DNA from: Novosphingobium clariflavum | GTDB taxonomy: Bacteria; Pseudomonadota; Alphaproteobacteria; Sphingomonadales; Sphingomonadaceae | DNA: 64,000 nucleotides | Direction: 5' to 3' | NCBI RefSeq assembly: GCF_026420865.1 | Contig: NZ_JAPCWC010000002.1 | Span: 310,001 to 374,000 of the forward strand | Shown: one piece after another, positions 48,443 through 56,378 of the stretch | Layout of the letters: each line of letters starts with the position of its first letter | Position numbering within the stretch: position 1 is the first letter of the stretch | Notes under the pieces: generated by a model | The model's database searches: none | What the model was told of the DNA's origin: nothing | Seen by the model: only the letters and a program-made list of their open reading frames with translations | Program-made: the position numbers and the translations under genes

Positions 48443-50520
48443 CCGCGCGCCTGCTCGCCCTTCTCGCCGTATTGGCGGCGCTGCTGGCAGCCACCACCGC
48501 ACAGGCGCAGAGCGCGGAGGCGGCGTGGTCCGGCCTCGGCCTGTCCAGCGGCGCGGCGGTGGCACCATCGACCACCATCACCGCCAGCGACGGCACCACG
48601 GTCAGCACCGCCTGGGGCACCACGACCGGCGGCGCGGGCACATTCGCCGTCGCCGCCGGCTACAACGGCCACGTGGTCTACAACACCAGTGCGATCGGCG
48701 GCGTCAGTCCGGCCTTGCTGCTGGACTTCGATGCATCGCGCTTCGATGCGAACAACCGGATCACCATCGACATCACGCTGGGCCGCAGCGTGACCGGCCT
48801 TGCCTTCACGCTGGCCGACGTGGACCGCGAGACGGGCAGCGGCAACACCTACAACCGCGACGCCGTTGCCGTCTATTACGACACCGGCAACGGCACGTTC
48901 GTCAGCGCGGCAGGCACTTCGTACTGGACGGCCGGAAGCGCGGTCAGCACCGACACCAGCGGGTGGAACGGCACCGCCCAGTCAGCCACGACCTCGGCCA
49001 GCGGCAACATCGCCTTCGACTTCGGCTCCCAGACGGTGAAGCGCATCCGCATCGTCTACAACAGCGCCGCCGTGTCCGGCACCGCCAACCCCAACCCGCA
49101 GTACATCGCCCTCTCCGGCCTCGCTTTCGACGCCAAAGGCGCCGACCTTTCGCTGGCGAATGCATGGCTCACCAGCAACCCGACGGCGGGCAGCCTGGCG
49201 ACCTTCCGGCTGACGGTGAGCAACGCCGCCAACTCCACCGACACCGCCACCAGCGTGACCGTCACCGACACGCTGCCCAGCGGCTTCACCTATGTCTCGT
49301 CGAACGGCACCGGCAGCTTCAATGCCGCGACCGGGGTGTGGACGGTGGGATCGCTCGCGCCCGGTGCCAGCGTCACCATGGACATCACCGGCACCGTCAA
49401 TGCCAGCGCCGGCGCCACGCTCACCAACACCGCGCAGATCACCACCAGCGACCAGAGCGACCCGGACTCCACCCCCGGCAACGGCGCTACCGGCGAGGAC
49501 GACTATGCCAGCGCCGCACTGACCGTCACCGGCAGCCGCGTGGCGGGCACGCCGCCGGTGCTCGCCTGCGCGGCGGGAACCGTGGTGTTCGACTGGAGCA
49601 ACCGCGCCTGGACCACCGGCAGCACCGGCAATTCCTATGCCCTCGACACGCTCGGCACGATCAGCTTCGCGCTCGCCAATCAGGGCACCTGGCTTTCCAG
49701 TTCGACCTATGGCGGCCAGTCGCCGGTGCGCCAGAACGTCGTCAACGGCGGCCTTGGCGACTATGCGCTGTTCGAGATGGTCAACATGCCCAGCGTCAGC
49801 GCGGAGGCGACCACCACGATCACCCTGCCCACGGCCCTGCCCGGCGCGCAGTTCAGGATCTTCGACGTCGATTACTACTCCGGCCAGTTCGCCGACAAGG
49901 TGACCGTGGAGGGTCGCTACAACGGCACCACCGTCACCCCCACGCTGACCAACGGCGTGACCAACTACGTGATCGGCAATAGCGCCTTTGGCGACGGCCT
50001 GAGCGACGACGGCAGCAGCGACGGCAACGTCACCGTCACGTTCGCGCAGCCGATCGACACCATCGTCATCCACTACGGCAACCACTCCCTCGCCCCCGCC
50101 GACCCCGGCCAGCAGGCCATCGCGCTGCACGACCTCACCTTCTGCCGCCCCAGCACGACACTGGCCGTCACCAAGACCAGTTGGGTCCTCAGCGACCCGG
50201 TGAGCGGGACGAGCAATCCCAAGGCGATCCCGGGCGCGACAGTGCGCTATTGCATTCTCGTGTCCAACACCGGCAGCAGCGCGGCCACCGGCGTCACCGC
50301 CACCGACCCGGTCCCCTCCACACTAACGTATGTCGCGGGCAGCATCACTTCCGGCAGCGACTGCGCCGGCGCGACCACGGCGGAGGACGACAACGCCGCC
50401 GGCAGCGACGAAAGCGATCCCTACGGCGCGTCCTATGCCTCGGGTATCGTCGAGGCGAGCGCACCGACGCTGGCGGCGGGCACCAGCGTCGCGATCCGCT
50501 TCGATGCGACGGTGAACTGA
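48439..50520 (+). CDS. exported DUF11-repeat protein (cluster gene 5)
   Basis: 693 residues; signal peptide ends near TTAQAQS (about 22). Two DUF11 domains are visible: about 237-360 (ADLSLANAWLTSNPTAGSLA and then TVTDTLPSGFTYVSSNGTG) and the C-terminal 574-693, which carries SDPVSGTSNPKAIPGAT followed by VRYCILVSNTGSSAATG. Between and before them lie two Asn/Asp/Gly-rich beta domains of a lectin- or adhesin-like appearance, not further assigned. The ATG overlaps the stop of gene 4 (ATGA), so the two products are probably made in step. Confidence 0.8.
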   Translation: MTARLLALLAVLAALLAATTAQAQSAEAAWSGLGLSSGAAVAPSTTITASDGTTVSTAWGTTTGGAGTFAVAAGYNGHVVYNTSAIGGVSPALLLDFDASRFDANNRITIDITLGRSVTGLAFTLADVDRETGSGNTYNRDAVAVYYDTGNGTFVSAAGTSYWTAGSAVSTDTSGWNGTAQSATTSASGNIAFDFGSQTVKRIRIVYNSAAVSGTANPNPQYIALSGLAFDAKGADLSLANAWLTSNPTAGSLATFRLTVSNAANSTDTATSVTVTDTLPSGFTYVSSNGTGSFNAATGVWTVGSLAPGASVTMDITGTVNASAGATLTNTAQITTSDQSDPDSTPGNGATGEDDYASAALTVTGSRVAGTPPVLACAAGTVVFDWSNRAWTTGSTGNSYALDTLGTISFALANQGTWLSSSTYGGQSPVRQNVVNGGLGDYALFEMVNMPSVSAEATTTITLPTALPGAQFRIFDVDYYSGQFADKVTVEGRYNGTTVTPTLTNGVTNYVIGNSAFGDGLSDDGSSDGNVTVTFAQPIDTIVIHYGNHSLAPADPGQQAIALHDLTFCRPSTTLAVTKTSWVLSDPVSGTSNPKAIPGATVRYCILVSNTGSSAATGVTATDPVPSTLTYVAGSITSGSDCAGATTAEDDNAAGSDESDPYGASYASGIVEASAPTLAAGTSVAIRFDATVN

Positions 50521-50575
50521 CCGGCCTTCACGCCCCGTCAGGGTTCAGGCAGGCGCCGCCTAGCGGTATCGCATA

Positions 50576-52099
50576 TCAGGCTCGGGCCACTGGCGTTTCC
50601 GGCGTGCAGTTGCGTTCGACGTAGTGGGCATGGGTCGGCATCGCATGGGCGGTGCGCACAACAGCCTCGCGGCGGGCCCTCATGCCCATCTCCACCTTGC
50701 CCGGATCGATCCTCGCCGCGATCGGATCGACCCGGCGCGGCACGATGCCGTTGCCGAGCAGGATCGCCACCCAGTCCGCCTCCTGAAAGCACTCCTGCGC
50801 CTCGGTGGTGACCCGCGCCGCCGCCTTCCAGACCTCCAGCCGGTGTACCAGCGTATCGGGCAGGTCCATGTTCCGGCAATAGTGCCAGAGCGGTTCCGGG
50901 CGGCGGCTGGGGAAGTAGTGCAGGGTCAGGAAATCGCGGATCCGCTCGTACTCGCCGAGCGTCAGCCGGTTGAACTCCGCCGGAATCGCCGGCGCGAAGT
51001 CGATGTCGGGAAAGAACTCGACGAAACGCAGCAGCATGGAGTGGAGGAGATGCAGCGAAGTCGCCGCCAGCGGCTCCATGAACCCGGCGGCCTGCCCCAG
51101 CGCCAGGCAATTGCGGTTCCAGAACTTGCGCCGGTGGCCGCTGGTGAAACGCAGCAGGCGCGGCGGGGCCAGGGGTTCGCCCGCCATCGCCGCGAGCAGC
51201 ACCGCGCGGGCCCGGTCGTCATCGCTGAACCGGCTCGAATAGAAATAGCCCCAGTCGTCGCGGTGCTGGAGCGCCGCCTGCCCCAGCCAGCCCGCCTCCC
51301 GCGCCAGCGATACCGCATGGGGCGGCAGCGAACCCGACCGCTTGCCCGGCGCCAGCACGGCGCTGTCGCAGGGCAGCCAGTGCGACCAGTCCTCGTAACC
51401 GGTCTGGAGCACTTTCTCGATCAGCAGCCCCTCGAAGCCGGAGCAGTCGATGAAGAATTCGCCGTCGACGACACGGCCATCGGCCAGCGTGACGGCGGCA
51501 ATGTGGCCATCGGCACCCTCCAGCGCGGCATCGACGACCCGCCCGTCGATCCGTTCCACCCCGCTGCGCTCGGCATAGGCGCGCAGGAAGCGGACATGCT
51601 GCGCGGCATCGAAATGATAGCCATGACGAAAGCGGGCACCGTCCCCCGCCGGAACCGCAAAACGGCCGCGGCTGGCGGCGGCATAGGCCAGCGACCAGTC
51701 GTCGATCGGCGCGGTGTCGCCACCGGCGCGCAGGCGCAGCCAGAAGTGGTGGAGGGCGATGCCGTCGATCGCCTCGCCAAAGTCGCCATAGCCATGGAAA
51801 TGGACGTTGCCCGCCTCGCGCCAGTCGCAGAACTCGGTGCCGAGCCGGAAGGTGCCGCTGCTCTGGGCCAGGAAGCGGTTCTCCTCGATGCCCAGCGCGG
51901 CATTGAACTTGCGCATGAGCGGTGTCGCCGAACCGTCCACGAGGTCGGCCGGGAGATCACCTCTGCCGTCATCCTCGTTTTCAATCACGGTAATCCGCAA
52001 GGGGCCGGGGCGGAACTTGCGCGCGATCATGCTCGCCGCCGTCCATCCGGCCATGCCGCCGCCCACGATCACCAGCGAGCGCAGAGCCCCCTCGTCCAT
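50576..52099 (-). CDS. flavin-dependent tryptophan-halogenase-family protein, catalytically divergent
   Basis: 507 residues. The FAD motif GGGMAGW is at 13-19 and the family's EPLxxTSLHL block is present (FMEPLAATSLHLL). The position of the catalytic Lys of PrnA/RebH (Lys79) is Arg85 in SGTFRLGTEFCDW, and the WxWxIP motif is replaced by GWLGQAALQHR. True halogenation is therefore doubtful; a different flavin-dependent oxidation is possible. In sphingomonads and Caulobacter such genes occur in nutrient-uptake loci, but no TonB receptor is near. The ATG at 52099 was chosen over a TTG at 52111. Convergent with the DUF11 cluster. Confidence 0.8.
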   Translation of the reverse strand: MDEGALRSLVIVGGGMAGWTAASMIARKFRPGPLRITVIENEDDGRGDLPADLVDGSATPLMRKFNAALGIEENRFLAQSSGTFRLGTEFCDWREAGNVHFHGYGDFGEAIDGIALHHFWLRLRAGGDTAPIDDWSLAYAAASRGRFAVPAGDGARFRHGYHFDAAQHVRFLRAYAERSGVERIDGRVVDAALEGADGHIAAVTLADGRVVDGEFFIDCSGFEGLLIEKVLQTGYEDWSHWLPCDSAVLAPGKRSGSLPPHAVSLAREAGWLGQAALQHRDDWGYFYSSRFSDDDRARAVLLAAMAGEPLAPPRLLRFTSGHRRKFWNRNCLALGQAAGFMEPLAATSLHLLHSMLLRFVEFFPDIDFAPAIPAEFNRLTLGEYERIRDFLTLHYFPSRRPEPLWHYCRNMDLPDTLVHRLEVWKAAARVTTEAQECFQEADWVAILLGNGIVPRRVDPIAARIDPGKVEMGMRARREAVVRTAHAMPTHAHYVERNCTPETPVARA

Positions 52100-52241
52100 G
52101 CCGCCCTTCAACCCTGCCCCCGATGCAATCCGCCAAGCCGCCCTTCTTGCACACCTAAATCCTTACGGCGACTATGGAAAATCCCTGAGGCCTAGGCGAC
52201 GTGGACAAATTCAGCGGGAAGCGGAGCTACCGAGTGGGCTG

Positions 52242-52283
52242 GGAAGCGGAAGCGGAAGCGGAAGCGGAAGCGGAAGCGGAAGC
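52242..52283. repeat. seven tandem copies of GGAAGC
   Basis: 42 bases of exact six-base repeats inside the candidate element. The copy number of such arrays varies by slippage. No reading frame depends on it that I can support. Confidence 0.9.
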
Positions 52284-52301
52284 GGACGCTGCCCCAACCA
52301 C

Positions 52302-52382
52302 CCCGCTCATGCTGAGCTTGTCGAAGCATGGGAGACGCGGTGCCCTGCCTCGCGGGCCTTCGACAAGCTCAGGCTGAGCGGG
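52302..52382. repeat. pair of inverted CTTCGACAAGCTCAG palindromic elements
   Basis: A 25-base element (52302-52326, ending GAGCTTGTCGAAG) is repeated inverted at 52358-52382 (starting CTTCGACAAGCTCAG) with two mismatches, separated by 31 bases. This sequence is, from general familiarity with sphingomonad genomes, a common dispersed intergenic repeat able to form a large hairpin. Confidence 0.8.
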
Positions 52383-52387
52383 TGGAG

Positions 52388-52415
52388 ATGTCTGCTTAGG
52401 GTGGTGAGCGGACAT
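52388..52415 (-). terminator. hairpin after the unknown gene in the element
   Basis: ATGTCTGCT (52388-52396) and AGCGGACAT (52407-52415) pair with one T-G wobble around a 10-base loop, two bases past the stop of the gene ending at 52418. Similar ATGTC...GACAT hairpins recur between sphingomonad genes, so it may be a dispersed repeat serving as terminator. Confidence 0.5.
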
Positions 52416-52417
52416 CC

Positions 52418-52870
52418 TTACCTGATGAGGTGCGAGGCAATCTCCGCCCCAACCAAACATGAGGCTATCGTCGATCCCCCGATGTCCTCACCTGCGTTGA
52501 GAGCTTTACTCGCCGCATCAATGTCTGCGCTGCTGGCGGCGATGAGCTTGAATATCTCATGATCCATTCGACCACGTGCACGGTGGGCGCGTGCCAATTT
52601 CAAACCGCCGACATATTCCGGTTGCCGGTTCAAATCCGCTGATACGCTTGAGCCATCGGCCTTCAGCGCGGTAATTCGAGTAACAAAATGACGAACACCT
52701 AACTCTTCTAAGATCGGGCGACTGAAGGCCAAAGGCAGCAACGCAACCAGCCGAAAGGCTTCTCCTTCAGAAAAGCCATCGCTACGAAGGGCTTCAATTT
52801 TATGATCGTCTGAAAGGTCCCAATGCCGAGCAATCGTCGTTGCGCCTCGAATTAGAAGGGCTTCTGACAT
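52418..52870 (-). CDS. protein of unknown function within the inverted-repeat element
   Basis: 150 residues from the ATG at 52870; not recognised. The sequence is soluble and probably mostly helical with no signal peptide or membrane segment (MSEALLIRGATTIARH at the start, GAEIASHLIR at the end). Codon use is much less GC-rich at third positions than in any neighbour, pointing to transfer from another genome. The start is uncertain because no clear Shine-Dalgarno is seen; ATG at 52897 is in frame. It could be element cargo such as an immunity or antitoxin protein, but there is no evidence for either. Confidence 0.6.
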   Translation of the reverse strand: MSEALLIRGATTIARHWDLSDDHKIEALRSDGFSEGEAFRLVALLPLAFSRPILEELGVRHFVTRITALKADGSSVSADLNRQPEYVGGLKLARAHRARGRMDHEIFKLIAASSADIDAASKALNAGEDIGGSTIASCLVGAEIASHLIR

Positions 52871-52988
52871 TTCAGCTTTTTGCCATGGTAGCCTCATGGG
52901 CAAGAAACCTATCGCCCGATCCGAATGTCCGCAACGGGGCGTAAACGGCCGGTCGAATTTGTCCACGCCGCCTAGGTGCACAAAATGG

Positions 52989-53690
52989 TCACCGGGTGCC
53001 CGCCGAGGGTCCGAAGTGGGCATTCAGTTCATAGGCTCCGGCCAGAAACAACTGGCGCACATACGTGATCGGCTCGGAGCCGCGCCAGGTGCGCCGCTCG
53101 ATGCTGAGGCACGGCGCCCCGCTGGCGACGGCCAGCGCCCTGGCTTCCGCGCCGGTGGCGGCAGCGGCGGTGATCCGGGCGTCGGCCTCGGTCCAGGGCA
53201 CGTGTTCCAGCAGCCAGCCGCCGGGCGAGGAGAACGCGGCCTCGACGATCTCCGGCACTGCGGCCGCGTTCACGAAGCGATGCTCCCAGGCCATCGGCGC
53301 ATCGTCGGCAAAGTGAATGCCCGAAAGTTCCAGCAGCGCAACGTCGCCCTCGACATCCCAGTTCACCACGGCATCGGCGGCGCGCACCAGCTTACGGCGC
53401 GAGAGTTCGAAACGATAGGCCTGCCCGCGCGCGGCGATTTCGGCGCCGAGATCGGGAATGTCCATGGCCATCGAATGCACGCGCGGCCGGGCGACGAACG
53501 TGCCCGCCTTGCGCCGCCGCTCGACCAGTCCGGCGGCGGCGAGCGCGGACAGCGCCTTGTTCACCGTCATCCGCGCGCAGCCATAGCGCTCCATCAGGTC
53601 CTGCTCGGTCGGCAGGCGTTCGCCGGGGGCGAGCGTGCCTGCAAGGATGCGGCTTTCGAAATCGTGGCGGATACGTTCGGAAAGGGTCAT
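52989..53690 (-). CDS. hutC: HutC, GntR-family repressor of histidine utilisation
   Basis: 233 residues: GntR winged helix (about 1-70, LPTEQDLMERYGCARMTVNKALSALAAAGLVERRR) and a UTRA ligand-binding domain (about 90-225). HutC represses hut genes and is released by urocanate, the first pathway intermediate. Its position next to hutF, overlapping it by four bases (ATGA), and a matching operator in the hutF/hutI divergent promoter support the assignment. Confidence 0.93.
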   Translation of the reverse strand: MTLSERIRHDFESRILAGTLAPGERLPTEQDLMERYGCARMTVNKALSALAAAGLVERRRKAGTFVARPRVHSMAMDIPDLGAEIAARGQAYRFELSRRKLVRAADAVVNWDVEGDVALLELSGIHFADDAPMAWEHRFVNAAAVPEIVEAAFSSPGGWLLEHVPWTEADARITAAAATGAEARALAVASGAPCLSIERRTWRGSEPITYVRQLFLAGAYELNAHFGPSAGTR

Positions 53691-55078
53691 GCGCAGAGTC
53701 GGTCCAGGGTCTTCCGATAGCGTCGGACGATCCCGTCGCGTGCGTGGTGGCGGCCAGAGCTAACCACCTGCTTGCCGAAGCGCCAGACGCAATCGATGCC
53801 CGCACGGCCCGAGGCGAACACCAGCCCATCGAGCACGCGGTCCGGCCCCCGCGCGCAGAGCGAGGGATGGTCGAGGTCCAGCGAAACCGCATCGAAGGCA
53901 TTGCCCTGCTTCAGTCCGCCCTCGACGCCCAGCGCCTGCCCGCCGCCGTTCAGCGCGGCGCGCCAGATCGCCTCCCCGCTCGAGGCGGTTGCCGCGTCAG
54001 CCAGCAGGTTGCGCCTGCGCGTGAACAGCCGCTGCCCGTATTCGAGCAGGCGCATTTCCTCGGTCGCATCGATCAGCACGTTGGAATCGCTGCCGATGCC
54101 ATAGGAACCGCCGGCCGCCAGCCAGTCCGCCATCGGGAACAGGCCGTCGCCCAGATTGGCCTCGGTAACCGGGCAGAGCCCTGCCACGGCCCCGCTCAAG
54201 GCAAGCCGCGTGGTTTCCTCGTGCGTCATGTGGGTGGCGTGGACCATGCACCAGCGGCGATCCACTTGCGCATGATCGAGCAGCCATTCGACGGGGCGCT
54301 GGCCGCTCCAGGCGAGGCAGTCCTCCACTTCCTTCACCTGTTCGGCGATGTGGATATGGATCGGGCCCTGCCCCGCCATCGCCTGCAGATGCATGAGTTC
54401 GTCCGGGCAGACCGCGCGCAGGCTGTGCGGCGCAAGGCCGACCACCGCCTCGTCCAGCCCGGCAACCGCCGCGCGGGCGCCGTCCAGCAGCCGCGCGAAA
54501 CCGTCCAAATCGTGAAGGAACCGGCGCTGCCCAGGGCTGGGCGCCAGCCCGCCGAAGCCGGAATGGGCATAGAACACCGGCAGCAGCGTCAGGGCGATGC
54601 CGGTTTCCGCCGCCGCCTCGGCTATCGCCGCGCACATGCGGGCGGGATCGGCATAGGCGTGCCCGCCGGCATCATGGTGCAGGTAGTGAAACTCGCCAAG
54701 CCGCGTGAAGCCGCTTTCCAGCATCTCCATCGCCGCCAGCGCCGCGATGGCGTTGAGGTCCTCGGGCGTCATCCGGTCAAGGAAACGGTACATGACCTCG
54801 CGCCAGGTCCAGAAGCTGTCGTCGCTATTCCCGCGCTGCTCGGCAAGCCCCGCCATGCCGCGCTGGAAGGCGTGGCTGTGGAGGTTGGGAATGCCCGGAA
54901 CCAGACAGGCGTGGCGCAGGTCCCCCGCTTCCGGGCGCGCACCCGATTCGATCCGCGCGATCCGCCCATCCGCGACCGTCAAGCGCACGTCATGCGCCCA
55001 ATGAGACTTGGACCCGGACTCGATGAATGCGCGCCCCGCATGGATCGTAAAGGACTGACGCGACTGGGCTTGAGACAT
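53687..55078 (-). CDS. hutF: HutF, formimidoylglutamate deiminase
   Basis: 463-residue amidohydrolase-superfamily enzyme converting N-formimidoyl-L-glutamate to N-formyl-L-glutamate and ammonia. The metal-binding HxH is His67/His69 (NLHSHAFQRGMAGL), with further metal ligands in IHIAEQ and the Asp in IGSDSNV. Its presence defines the five-step route in which HutG then releases formate. Divergent from hutI, 97 bases apart; followed by overlapping hutC. Confidence 0.96.
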   Translation of the reverse strand: MSQAQSRQSFTIHAGRAFIESGSKSHWAHDVRLTVADGRIARIESGARPEAGDLRHACLVPGIPNLHSHAFQRGMAGLAEQRGNSDDSFWTWREVMYRFLDRMTPEDLNAIAALAAMEMLESGFTRLGEFHYLHHDAGGHAYADPARMCAAIAEAAAETGIALTLLPVFYAHSGFGGLAPSPGQRRFLHDLDGFARLLDGARAAVAGLDEAVVGLAPHSLRAVCPDELMHLQAMAGQGPIHIHIAEQVKEVEDCLAWSGQRPVEWLLDHAQVDRRWCMVHATHMTHEETTRLALSGAVAGLCPVTEANLGDGLFPMADWLAAGGSYGIGSDSNVLIDATEEMRLLEYGQRLFTRRRNLLADAATASSGEAIWRAALNGGGQALGVEGGLKQGNAFDAVSLDLDHPSLCARGPDRVLDGLVFASGRAGIDCVWRFGKQVVSSGRHHARDGIVRRYRKTLDRLCA

Positions 55079-55102
55079 CCGGCACTCCCTTGGACTTCTT
55101 TT

Positions 55103-55112
55103 TGTCTATACA
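55103..55112. promoter_or_regulatory. candidate HutC operator in the hutF/hutI promoter
   Basis: TGTCTATACA fits the TGTA-N2-TACA core of known HutC sites with one change. It lies in the middle of the 97-bp divergent region, where one repressor could block both operons. Confidence 0.55.
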
Positions 55113-55175
55113 TTATCGCAGGCCGATGCAATAAGACCCGGCAGAGAGTGAACCGCCCGGAGAGACTGGCCCGCC

Positions 55176-56378
55176 ATGCGCTGCGATACGATCTGGACCA
55201 ACGCCCGCCTCGCCACGATGGCCCCGCACGCGGAGGGTATCGGCGTGACCGAGCACGGCATGATCGCGGCAACGGACGGCAAGATCCTCTACGCCGGGCC
55301 CGAGGCCGATGCGCCTGCACTGCAAGGCCGCGTGGTCACCGATTGCGAGGGCCGCTGGATCACTCCCGGCCTGGTCGATTGCCACACCCACCTGATCCAT
55401 GCCGGCAACCGCGCGCGCGAATTCGAACTGCGGCTGGCGGGCGCCAGCTACGAGGAGATCGCCCGCGCCGGCGGCGGCATCGCCTCCACCATGGCCGCCA
55501 CGCGCGCCGCCAGCGAGGACGACCTTGTCGCCAGCGCGCTGCCCCGCCTCGACGCGCTGATCGGCGAAGGCGCGACGACCGTCGAGGTGAAGTCCGGCTA
55601 TGGCCTTGACCTTGCCAGCGAACTCAGGATGCTGCGCGCCGCGCGGCGGCTGGGCCGCGAGCGACCGGTTTCCATCGCCGCCACCTTCCTCGGCGCCCAT
55701 GCGCTGCCGCCCGAATTCGCAGGCGATGCCGATGGCTACATCGAGCATATCTGCCAGGTCATGCTGCCCGAAGTCGTGCGCGAGGGCCTTGCCGACGCGG
55801 TGGACGCCTTCTGCGAAGGCATCGGCTTTTCCGCGCAGCAAACCGAGCGCCTGTTCACCGCTGCCCGCGCCCACGGGTTGCCGGTAAAGCTTCATGCCGA
55901 GCAGCTTTCGAACCTCCACGGCGCAGCGCTCGCCGCCCGGTTCGGCGCGCTTTCCGCCGATCATCTCGAACACCTAGATCTCGCCGGGATCGAGGCCATG
56001 GCCGCCTCCGGCACCGTGGCCACGCTGCTGCCCGGCGCCTATTACTTCACCCGCGAAACCGTGCTGCCGCCCATCGCCGCCCTACGCGCCGCCGGCGTGC
56101 CGATCGCGCTGGCGACCGACTGCAACCCCGGCACCTCGCCGCTTACCTCGCTGCTGCTGACGATGAACATGGGCGCGACGCTGTTCCGCCTCACCGTCGA
56201 GGAATGCCTGGCCGGCGTCACCCGCAATGCCGCGCGCGCGCTGGGCTTCACCGACCGCGGCACGCTGCAGGCCGGCCAGCGCTGCGACCTGGCGATCTGG
56301 GATGTCGAGCATCCGTCCGAACTTGTCTATCGCATGGGCGCCAACCCGCTCCATGCCCGCATCTGGAGTGGTCAATGA
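55176..56378 (+). CDS. hutI: HutI, imidazolonepropionase
   Basis: 400-residue amidohydrolase that opens imidazolone-5-propionate to formimidoylglutamate. The metal motif [10 protein letters not shown] gives His70 and His72; later ligands are in VKLHAEQL and the Asp in ATDCNPGTS. The ATG at 55176 is in a good context (GGAGAGA upstream). First gene of hutIHGU; its stop overlaps the hutH start as ATGA. Confidence 0.96.
   Translation: MRCDTIWTNARLATMAPHAEGIGVTEHGMIAATDGKILYAGPEADAPALQGRVVTDCEGRWITPGLVDCHTHLIHAGNRAREFELRLAGASYEEIARAGGGIASTMAATRAASEDDLVASALPRLDALIGEGATTVEVKSGYGLDLASELRMLRAARRLGRERPVSIAATFLGAHALPPEFAGDADGYIEHICQVMLPEVVREGLADAVDAFCEGIGFSAQQTERLFTAARAHGLPVKLHAEQLSNLHGAALAARFGALSADHLEHLDLAGIEAMAASGTVATLLPGAYYFTRETVLPPIAALRAAGVPIALATDCNPGTSPLTSLLLTMNMGATLFRLTVEECLAGVTRNAARALGFTDRGTLQAGQRCDLAIWDVEHPSELVYRMGANPLHARIWSGQ

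Larger units (their letters stand above)
52191..52976. mobile_element. 786-bp segment with 22-bp terminal inverted repeats, candidate non-autonomous element
   Basis: Bases 52191-52212 (beginning CCTAGGCGACGTGGACAAAT) and 52955-52976 are reverse complements at 21 of 22 positions. Both ends carry the self-complementary hexamer CCTAGG, which could be a target duplication with 16-bp terminal repeats inside it. The interior is visibly AT-richer than its surroundings and contains one unknown gene, a hexanucleotide array and two palindromic repeats, but no transposase. It sits between the halogenase-like gene and hutC. Confidence 0.6.

Noticed and set aside
44438..48568. 1376-codon open frame antisense to the large surface gene, with others at 42188-44260 (-) and 13731-17711 (+)
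   Set aside because: Long antisense frames are expected in DNA this rich in G and C at third codon positions; they lack ribosome-binding sites, composition is Arg/Ala/Gly/His-skewed and the opposite strand carries clear gene families.
50576..52099. Calling this a functional tryptophan 7-halogenase
   Set aside because: The catalytic Lys is Arg and WxWxIP is absent, so only family membership is supported.
52242..52283. CRISPR-like array
   Set aside because: Units are six bases with no spacers and no cas genes anywhere in the window.
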